A stretch of 20,854 nt of DNA from D37C17 sp964551815. Lineage in GTDB: Bacteria > Fidelibacterota > Marinisomatia > SCGC-AAA003-L08 > D37C17. The notes beneath the pieces are model-generated. The model was not told the DNA's origin, ran no database searches, and worked only from the letters and a program-made list of their open reading frames with translations. How positions within the stretch are numbered: position 1 is the first letter of the stretch; the number at the start of each line of letters is the position of its first letter. The stretch lies in assembly GCA_964551815.1 (NCBI GenBank), contig CAZKEL010000044.1, positions 1 to 20,854 on the forward strand, read 5' to 3'. This document shows, one piece after another, positions 16,101 through 20,854 of the stretch. The position numbers and the translations under genes are program-made.

Positions 16101-16824
16101 CAGAGTAACTTTTGACGATCTCTGTTCTCAACCAAGACGGTTGTTGAACAGCCCCATGTGGTCTGGATTAACGGAAAATGGAAGGGCTTATTCCCCATTT
16201 ACTTATAATGTGGAAAGATTGGTGCCTTGGCGTACGCTCACCGGGAGGCAGCATTTTTATTTAGACCATCCTGGTTATATTCAATTTGGGGAGCATCTCC
16301 CTACCTATAAACCTAAACCCACTCCTACCCAATATGCTGAGTTAACAATAAGTGAACAGGAGCATTGCACGAAGTTGTTCAATTATCTCACACCCCACGG
16401 GAAATGGCACATCCATTCAACTTATGGAGATAATCATAGAATGTCAACCCTCAGCCGCGGTGTGGAACCCTTCTGGATAAATGATAAAGATGCAGAAGAA
16501 TTAGATATTGTGGACAATGACTGGGTTGAAGTGTTTAATGATAATGGAGTAGTAGTAACCCGAGCCAATGTAAGTGCTCGTATCCCGCGAGGTATTGTTA
16601 TTATTTACCATGCCACTGAAAGAACCCTTTCTGTACCAAAATCTCCCCTGCGTGGAAATAAACGGGCAGGAATGAATAACAGTTTAACTCGTGCCAGATT
16701 AAAGCCCAATCTCATGGTAGGTGGGTATGGGCAGTTTACATATCATTTTAACTATTGGGGACCAACGGGTGCTAACCGTGATACTTTTATCATGGTTCGC
16801 AAACTCCCCAGCCTGAACTGGTAA
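13180..16824 (+). CDS. narG: Respiratory nitrate reductase alpha subunit, Mo-bisMGD catalytic
   Basis: Catalytic subunit (1214 residues; E. coli NarG 1247) reducing nitrate to nitrite at a molybdenum bis-MGD centre. The N-terminal [4Fe-4S] cluster FS0 ligands are present as His40, Cys44, Cys48 (STHGVNCTGSC) and Cys83, nine residues before their E. coli equivalents throughout. The molybdenum-binding aspartate region is SFYDWYCDLP (about 206-215), followed by a conserved GEQTDVQESADW. GNAIGGSAKGHEFF near residue 700 is also typical. No Tat signal is seen, so the active site should face the cytoplasm. AAAGGGTAAG precedes the ATG, four bases after narC. Strong similarity to NarG argues against nitrite oxidoreductase. 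Confidence 0.97.
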   Translation: MKNTNGKLSWIRDEVDPQNRQWEEFYRNRWQFDKVVRSTHGVNCTGSCTWQIHVKDGIVTWEMQGLDYPKLESGIPPYEPRGCQRGISFSWYLYSPLRVKYPYIRGVLLDLWQEAKAEFADPVEAWTALVNNSEKRKRWQNARGKGGFRRADWEIVKELISASMLHTIKQHGPDRIAGFSPIPAMSMVSYAAGARLMQLLGGVSLSFYDWYCDLPSASPETWGEQTDVQESADWYNAKMLAVMGANLNMTRTPDVHFAAEARHNGTKMVVFSPDFSQVSKFSDEWVPVNAGQDGAFWMAVNHVILKEFHHEKQSEDFLEYTRQYTDSPFLVEITQSENGYRPGQLLRANRLKQYKNIENGDWQFLMWDETENKTKVPQGTVGNRWAEKNTGKWNLKLEDNMDGSKINPQLTFLNSSDSLLEVELDNFAEGNTLERKVPVKYLETADGTVPVATVYDLLMAQYGVGRGLEGYPESYTEDTLFTPAWAEKYTGISSETLIRFAREWANTAEKTGGKCTVIIGAGINHWYHANLIYRSAIHALMFTGCIGKNGGGLAHYVGQEKLAPGESWASIALAKDWFGPSRVQNTPSWHYIHSDQWRYEKSFTDYHTVPQHQPENSLAKGHTIDVNVKAVRNGWLPFYPQFEINPLDLVKEARENGAENEEGIIQFVVEKLKNRDLQFSVEDPDNSDNWPRVWFVWRGNAIGGSAKGHEFFLDHYLGTHTNQVSDSNFAEGTTEEVVWHDKVPKGKMDLVVDLNFRMDTSALYSDIVLPAATWYEKADLNSTDMHSFIHPLQEAVPPAWESKSDWDIFKSIAKTFSQIAKNHYPQPVEDLVSTALSHDSPAEIAQAEIKDWIHGETEAVPGKTMPGMKIVKRDYTNLYNQYISYGPNIPSNGLGAHGTNYDVKDEYEQLTREHPVEEWNDNIYPSLKDARDVANIILTLATVTNGELAYRSYANMEKKTGLVLTDLAEKNRGFRVTFDDLCSQPRRLLNSPMWSGLTENGRAYSPFTYNVERLVPWRTLTGRQHFYLDHPGYIQFGEHLPTYKPKPTPTQYAELTISEQEHCTKLFNYLTPHGKWHIHSTYGDNHRMSTLSRGVEPFWINDKDAEELDIVDNDWVEVFNDNGVVVTRANVSARIPRGIVIIYHATERTLSVPKSPLRGNKRAGMNNSLTRARLKPNLMVGGYGQFTYHFNYWGPTGANRDTFIMVRKLPSLNW

Positions 16825-16835
16825 AGGAAAAAAGT

Positions 16836-18326
16836 ATGGATATTAGATCACAGATATCAATGGTATTTCATCTGGATAAATGTATTGGTTGTCATACCTG
16901 TAGCATAGCTTGTAAAAATATTTGGACAGATCGTAAAGGAACGGAGTATATGTGGTGGAACAATGTGGAAACTAAACCGGGAACCGGCTTCCCTACCCGT
17001 TGGGAAGATCAGGATAAATACAAAGGCGGTTGGGAATTAGTAAATGGTGAATTAAAACTGCGATCCACTTCAAAAATGGAAACTATCACCAATATTTTCC
17101 ATAATCCTAACATGCCCACCATGGATGATTATTATGAGCCTTGGTCTTATAGGTATAAGGATTTATTTGACTCGCCTCAGTCTGATGATCAACCCACTGC
17201 CAAACCAGTATCTATGGTTACTGGTGATTATATAGATATTGAAGCAGGGCCTAACTGGGATGATGATTTATCCGGGTCTCCTGTATATGCAGAAAATGAC
17301 CTGAACCTGGAGGTGCTAAGTGATGAACAACGGGAACAGCTCTTTGCCATTGAACGGCTGATGATGTTCTACTTTCCACGGATATGTAACCACTGCGTGA
17401 ATCCTTCTTGTGTGGCTTCCTGTCCTTCTGGTGCCTTGTACAAAAGGGGGGAAGACGGTATTGTTTTGTTAGATCAGGAACGCTGCAGAGCCTGGAGATC
17501 CTGTATCTCTGCCTGTCCCTATAAGAAAACATATTATAACTGGAATACAGGTAAATCTGAAAAGTGTATTCTCTGTTTTCCCCGGGTTGAAACGGGACAG
17601 GCTCCTGCTTGTTTCCATTCTTGTGTAGGGAGAATCCGTTATCTGGGAGTTCTTCTCTATGATGCAGAAAAAATTGAATCCACCGCAAAAAAATCTGATT
17701 TGGAATTGGTGGATGCCCAGCGGGATATGATCTTAAATCCCTTTGACCCTGAAGTGATAAAAGCAGCTCGTGAAAATGGAATTGCTGAATCTACAATTAA
17801 AGCAGCCCAGAACTCCCCGGTTTATAAATTTGTTAAAAACTGGAAAATTGCTCTGCCTCCTCATGTTGAATACAGAACGCTTCCCATGCTCTTTTATGTA
17901 CCTCCCATGCTGCCGGTAATGTCGGCTCAGGAAGGAGAAACAATTAGAAATATTAATGAAGAATATTTCCCGGATTTTGATAAAGCCAGAGCGCCAATTA
18001 AATATTTAGCATCTATGTTTGGAGGTGGTAATGAAGCACATCTGAGATATGTATTAAAAAAACAATCTGCAATCAGGGCCTACAGGAGGGCGTTCACCGT
18101 TGGAGATATTGAAATGTTAGATGCAGAAAAGGCGTTGCTTGAAGCCGATTGTACTCCCGAAGAAGCAGAAAGTATATACAAGTTAACCTCCCTATGTACC
18201 TTTGAAGAACGCTTTGTTATTCCTGCTGCCCACAGAGAAGAAGCCATAGAAATGATGAAGGATCCATTAGAACATAAACAGGAAGCAGGCTTTGGATTTA
18301 GAGAAGCACCTGCCAGAGGACTGTAA
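16836..18326 (+). CDS. narH: Respiratory nitrate reductase beta subunit, Fe-S
   Basis: A 496-residue iron-sulfur subunit (E. coli 512) carrying electrons from the NarI hemes to NarG. Four cysteine groups are seen: CIGCHTCSIAC (Cys16-26), CNHCVNPSCVASCP (near 184), CRAWRSCISACP (near 220) and CILCFPRVETGQ followed by CFHSC. The tryptophan in CRAW replaces a cysteine and makes one cluster [3Fe-4S], as in E. coli NarH. AAAGGA before the ATG gives a good ribosome site; the gap to narG is eleven bases, and the stop overlaps narJ by one base. Confidence 0.97.
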   Translation: MDIRSQISMVFHLDKCIGCHTCSIACKNIWTDRKGTEYMWWNNVETKPGTGFPTRWEDQDKYKGGWELVNGELKLRSTSKMETITNIFHNPNMPTMDDYYEPWSYRYKDLFDSPQSDDQPTAKPVSMVTGDYIDIEAGPNWDDDLSGSPVYAENDLNLEVLSDEQREQLFAIERLMMFYFPRICNHCVNPSCVASCPSGALYKRGEDGIVLLDQERCRAWRSCISACPYKKTYYNWNTGKSEKCILCFPRVETGQAPACFHSCVGRIRYLGVLLYDAEKIESTAKKSDLELVDAQRDMILNPFDPEVIKAARENGIAESTIKAAQNSPVYKFVKNWKIALPPHVEYRTLPMLFYVPPMLPVMSAQEGETIRNINEEYFPDFDKARAPIKYLASMFGGGNEAHLRYVLKKQSAIRAYRRAFTVGDIEMLDAEKALLEADCTPEEAESIYKLTSLCTFEERFVIPAAHREEAIEMMKDPLEHKQEAGFGFREAPARGL

Positions 18327-18844
18327 TGGAATTAGATACACAACAGTATATTCCCCTGATTACTTATCCCGTTAAGGAGAATCTTACCAAAATCAGTGCA
18401 CTGAAATTTTCTGGAAACGAGGATAGTGGCAGCAGTGAACTTGAAAAGTTTTGCTGGTTCATGTATGATACAAAATTGAGCAATCTTCAGGAAATGTTTA
18501 CTCAAACCTTTGATATGAACCCTGGAACCTGTCTTGATTTAGGTTGGCATTTATACGGTGAGGCATATCAGCGCGGAGTATTTATGGTAAAAATCAGAGA
18601 GATGCTGCGCCAACAGGGGATTAATGAATCGTCAGAATTACCGGATCATCTGTCCCATATTCTGGCGGTGCTACCAGGTATATCCCCGGAAGATCAAGAA
18701 ATATTTGTTCAGAAATATGTTTTGCCTGCAATGAAAAAAATTCTGAAAGGTTTTGAAGGAACAGAAAATCCTTATCAAAATGTGATCTGTTTTTTACTGA
18801 AATATTTTCAATGTCATTTCAACAATAAGGAGGGAGAAGTTTGA
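18326..18844 (+). CDS. narJ: Nitrate reductase molybdenum cofactor assembly chaperone
   Basis: A 172-residue, mainly helical cytoplasmic protein of the NarJ/TorD-like chaperone group, which holds NarGH until the molybdenum cofactor is inserted. It is shorter than E. coli NarJ (about 236), which falls within the family's spread. A recognisable stretch is TCLDLGWHLYGEAYQRG (about 69-85). Identification relies partly on its place between narH and narI: it shares one base with narH and one base with the narI ATG. Confidence 0.88.
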   Translation: MELDTQQYIPLITYPVKENLTKISALKFSGNEDSGSSELEKFCWFMYDTKLSNLQEMFTQTFDMNPGTCLDLGWHLYGEAYQRGVFMVKIREMLRQQGINESSELPDHLSHILAVLPGISPEDQEIFVQKYVLPAMKKILKGFEGTENPYQNVICFLLKYFQCHFNNKEGEV

Positions 18845-19554
18845 TGGACCAATTTAAAAATTTCATGGACACCTTTTTCTTTTCCATGTATCCCTATATT
18901 ACTATTTTCACTTTTTTCCTGGTGACGATTCAGCGATACAGGTCTAAGGCTTTTACTTATTCAAGTCTATCTTCTCAATTTCTGGAAAATCGGCAGCATT
19001 TCTGGGCATTGGTACCTTTTCATTATGGAATAATCACCATTCTCTTTGCCCATATCATTTGGTTCCTGCTTCCCGAAACGGTTCTCTGGTGGAATTCAGT
19101 TCCCCTGCGCCTCTACATTATGGAAGTATCTCTATTCATTTTTGGACTGCTTACTCTCATTGGATTGATTAATATTATTCTACGTCGAAAAACCAACGCT
19201 ATGGCACGCATTGTTACTTCAAAAGCAGATCGGTTGGTGCTTACATTTCTGGTGATTCAAATTGTCACCGGTCTGTACACAGCCTATTTTTATCGCTGGG
19301 GTTCTTCATGGTTTGCTGCCTCTCTCACTCCCTATTTATGGTCTGTTTTTAAACTGAGTCCTGATTTGAGTTATATAGGAAACCTGCCAATTATGGTGAA
19401 GGCACATATTATTTCTGCATATTCCATCATACTATTGTTTCCCTTTACAAGACTTGTTCATGTACTGGTAGTTCCTAATCCATACCTCTGGCGAAAAACT
19501 CAGGTTGTCCGCTGGAACTGGAACCGGAAAAAGATCAGAAAGCCAATATCATAA
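18844..19554 (+). CDS. narI: Respiratory nitrate reductase gamma subunit, diheme cytochrome b
   Basis: A 236-residue membrane protein with five hydrophobic helices that binds two b hemes and oxidises quinol (or accepts electrons through the nearby cytochrome). Heme ligands can be placed at His60 and His70 (VPFHYGIITILFAH) and His188 and His206 (KAHII and RLVHVLVVPNPY), with the same spacing as His56/66 and His187/205 of E. coli NarI. I chose ATG 18844 over TTG 18841; AAGGAGGGAG at 18827-18836 supports it. The ATG overlaps the narJ stop. Confidence 0.95.
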   Translation: MDQFKNFMDTFFFSMYPYITIFTFFLVTIQRYRSKAFTYSSLSSQFLENRQHFWALVPFHYGIITILFAHIIWFLLPETVLWWNSVPLRLYIMEVSLFIFGLLTLIGLINIILRRKTNAMARIVTSKADRLVLTFLVIQIVTGLYTAYFYRWGSSWFAASLTPYLWSVFKLSPDLSYIGNLPIMVKAHIISAYSIILLFPFTRLVHVLVVPNPYLWRKTQVVRWNWNRKKIRKPIS

Positions 19555-19583
19555 TCACTGTATAAAATCTAAATTCTAAACGA

Positions 19584-20854
19584 ATGAATACAAGAAAAAA
19601 TAATAGAAATGTACCTGAATTGCTGGACTTTGGCAGGGAACGCATCCGGGTTCTTCATTTTACCTGGATAGCTTTTTTCATTACCTTTTATGTTTGGTTT
19701 AATATGGCACCTCTGGCCACCACCATGTTAAAAAATGTAGGTTGGTTAACCAAAGATCATTTAAAAGTTCTGGCCATATCCAATGTTGCTCTTACCATTC
19801 CTGCCCGCATAATTATAGGGGCCCTCATAGACAGGTACGGACCCAGGATAGTATTTTCCGGATTGATGGTTGTCATGGCAATTCCTGCCTGGCTGTTTGC
19901 TTTTGGAAATTCCTTCACTCAGTTATTGGTTTCCCGGCTCATTTTGGGGTCCATCGGTGCCGGCTTCGTAGTGGGAATAAAGATGGTAGCCAACTGGTTC
20001 CCTCCCAAAATGATTGGCCGTGCAGAGGGCTTTTACGCGGGCTGGGGAAATTTCGGATCAGCATGGGCCGCTATGACAATGCCTTGGATTGCATTGCATT
20101 TTTTCCAGATTCAGTTAGGGTTAGACGGAGATGCCTGGCGTTATGCACTGGCAGTGAACGCAGCTGTTTCCTTTGTTTATGGATTCATTTATTTCTTCCT
20201 GGTAAAGGACCATGACCCTGCTAAACCCATTCCTAAAACAAAAAAAACTGAGCCTATGATGGTTTCTTCATGGCTTGATTTGGGGCAGTACCTTGTATGG
20301 TCTTTCCCTTTAGTTGGTGCTATGGGTGTACTTGCCTGGAGAATTGGAAATGTACAGGTGGATGGAGTACCTCTGATTTCAGGTGATATCCTCACTATGG
20401 TCTATGGAATTTTAGTTCTAATTTTTATTGGGCATGTGATTAAAACTCTGCAGGTAAATCTTCCCTATTTAAAAAAGGGAGTACCTGAAGAGGATAAGTA
20501 TCACTGGTCTTCAGTTGCTGCCTTGAACAGTACTTATTTCGCAAATTTCGGAGCAGAACTTGCTGTTGTATCCATGCTGCCTATGTTTTTTGAAAATACC
20601 TTTTCTACCCTCACGAACAATGAAGGAAACTACATCATGACTGCAACCCTCGCCGGCGTCATTGCTTCTTCATTTGCATTTGTGAATTTATTCGCCAGAC
20701 CTCTGGGGGGCCTTATTTCTGACACCATGAAAAACCGCAAAAAGACCATGCTGATTTATATGGTGGGAATAACCCTGGGGTTTTTAGGAATGGCACACAT
20801 TGGTGAATGGGGCCCAGTTGTGGATGGGGTTCAGACTATTGTACCCATGTTTGA
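19584..20854 (+). CDS. narK: Nitrate/nitrite MFS transporter, partial (runs off the window)
   Basis: The frame stays open from ATG 19584 to the right edge (423 codons and no stop), so the C-terminus is missing. It is a major-facilitator protein with many hydrophobic helices. Substrate-binding arginines expected for nitrate porters are seen as Arg75 in TIPARIIIG and Arg372 in NLFARPLGG. The first nitrate signature reads FYAGWGNFGSAW (150-161). A second region, FGAELAV (322-328), followed by AGVIASSF and ARPLGGLISD (371-380), recalls the NrtP/NRT2 branch more than E. coli NarK. The start is 29 bases after narI with no strong ribosome site. It probably brings nitrate in, removes nitrite, or exchanges them. 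Confidence 0.92.
   Translation, partial: MNTRKNNRNVPELLDFGRERIRVLHFTWIAFFITFYVWFNMAPLATTMLKNVGWLTKDHLKVLAISNVALTIPARIIIGALIDRYGPRIVFSGLMVVMAIPAWLFAFGNSFTQLLVSRLILGSIGAGFVVGIKMVANWFPPKMIGRAEGFYAGWGNFGSAWAAMTMPWIALHFFQIQLGLDGDAWRYALAVNAAVSFVYGFIYFFLVKDHDPAKPIPKTKKTEPMMVSSWLDLGQYLVWSFPLVGAMGVLAWRIGNVQVDGVPLISGDILTMVYGILVLIFIGHVIKTLQVNLPYLKKGVPEEDKYHWSSVAALNSTYFANFGAELAVVSMLPMFFENTFSTLTNNEGNYIMTATLAGVIASSFAFVNLFARPLGGLISDTMKNRKKTMLIYMVGITLGFLGMAHIGEWGPVVDGVQTIVPMF

Noticed and set aside
17251..17688. Open frame of 145 codons on the minus strand inside narH
   Set aside because: It is antisense to the conserved Fe-S region of narH, and its residues look like reverse-frame noise.
13180..18326. Nitrite oxidoreductase (NxrAB) instead of NarGH
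   Set aside because: NarJ and NarI follow directly, residues of FS0 and the YDWYCDLP region match NarG closely, and no Tat signal typical of the periplasmic enzymes is present.
19742..20215. Open frame of 157 codons on the + strand near the right end
   Set aside because: It is a shadow of the narK frame, which stays open from 19584 to the edge and has clear transporter motifs; the alternative frame reads as low-quality protein.
1..20854. CRISPR arrays, tRNA/rRNA genes, transposons, toxin-antitoxin or defence genes
   Set aside because: No regularly spaced repeats, cloverleaf sequences, transposase motifs or defence-type proteins were seen by reading; the window is nearly all hydrogenase and nitrate reductase genes.

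Overview
The window is a compact, fully coding stretch of bacterial DNA of moderately low GC by eye. It holds two anaerobic energy modules facing each other across a LysR-type regulator. The first (79-10760, + strand) is a twelve-gene cluster for a cytosolic group 3b bidirectional [NiFe] hydrogenase (sulfhydrogenase type) and its maturation. The second (11900 to the right edge, + strand) is a membrane nitrate-reductase operon, rrf2-narC-narG-narH-narJ-narI-narK, with the transporter cut off by the window end.

The hydrogenase subunits keep the beta-gamma-delta-alpha order (hydB-hydG-hydD-hydA) known from Pyrococcus, but a small stand-alone cyclic-nucleotide-binding-fold protein sits between hydB and hydG. 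Next come the large-subunit endopeptidase, a shortened HypA, HypF, HypC, an unexpected membrane methyltransferase-like protein (isoprenylcysteine methyltransferase/NnrU-like), HypD and HypE. Most junctions overlap or are a few bases apart, so the set is probably one transcript. The large subunit has the group 3b signature CGICPIAY and a C-terminal tail after DPCISCATH, so an endopeptidase is required, and one is encoded. The main oddities are that HypA has no zinc-ribbon cysteines and that no hypB lies in the window.

The lysR gene converges on hypE, with stop codons three bases apart, and diverges from rrf2 across a 245-base AT-rich gap. That gap holds several small dyads that could be operators or promoters. 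The Rrf2 regulator has three cysteines placed like the Fe-S ligands of IscR/NsrR and overlaps the narC start, so Fe-S, NO or oxygen sensing may be tied to nar expression. A diheme, membrane-anchored cytochrome c directly upstream of narG resembles the Thermus nar layout. NarG, NarH and NarI keep the expected cofactor ligands. The transporter looks more like the NrtP/NRT2 branch of the nitrate/nitrite porters than like NarK of E. coli.

Physiologically this suggests a facultative or anaerobic bacterium that respires nitrate and uses the soluble hydrogenase to balance NAD(P)H, H2 and possibly polysulfide. The sequence does not fix the taxon. Gene order and style would suit an FCB-group or other deep-branching environmental bacterium (low confidence). 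No tRNA, rRNA, CRISPR array, transposase or phage gene was seen. I do not see a wholly new system; the best leads are accessory parts in otherwise recognisable modules.
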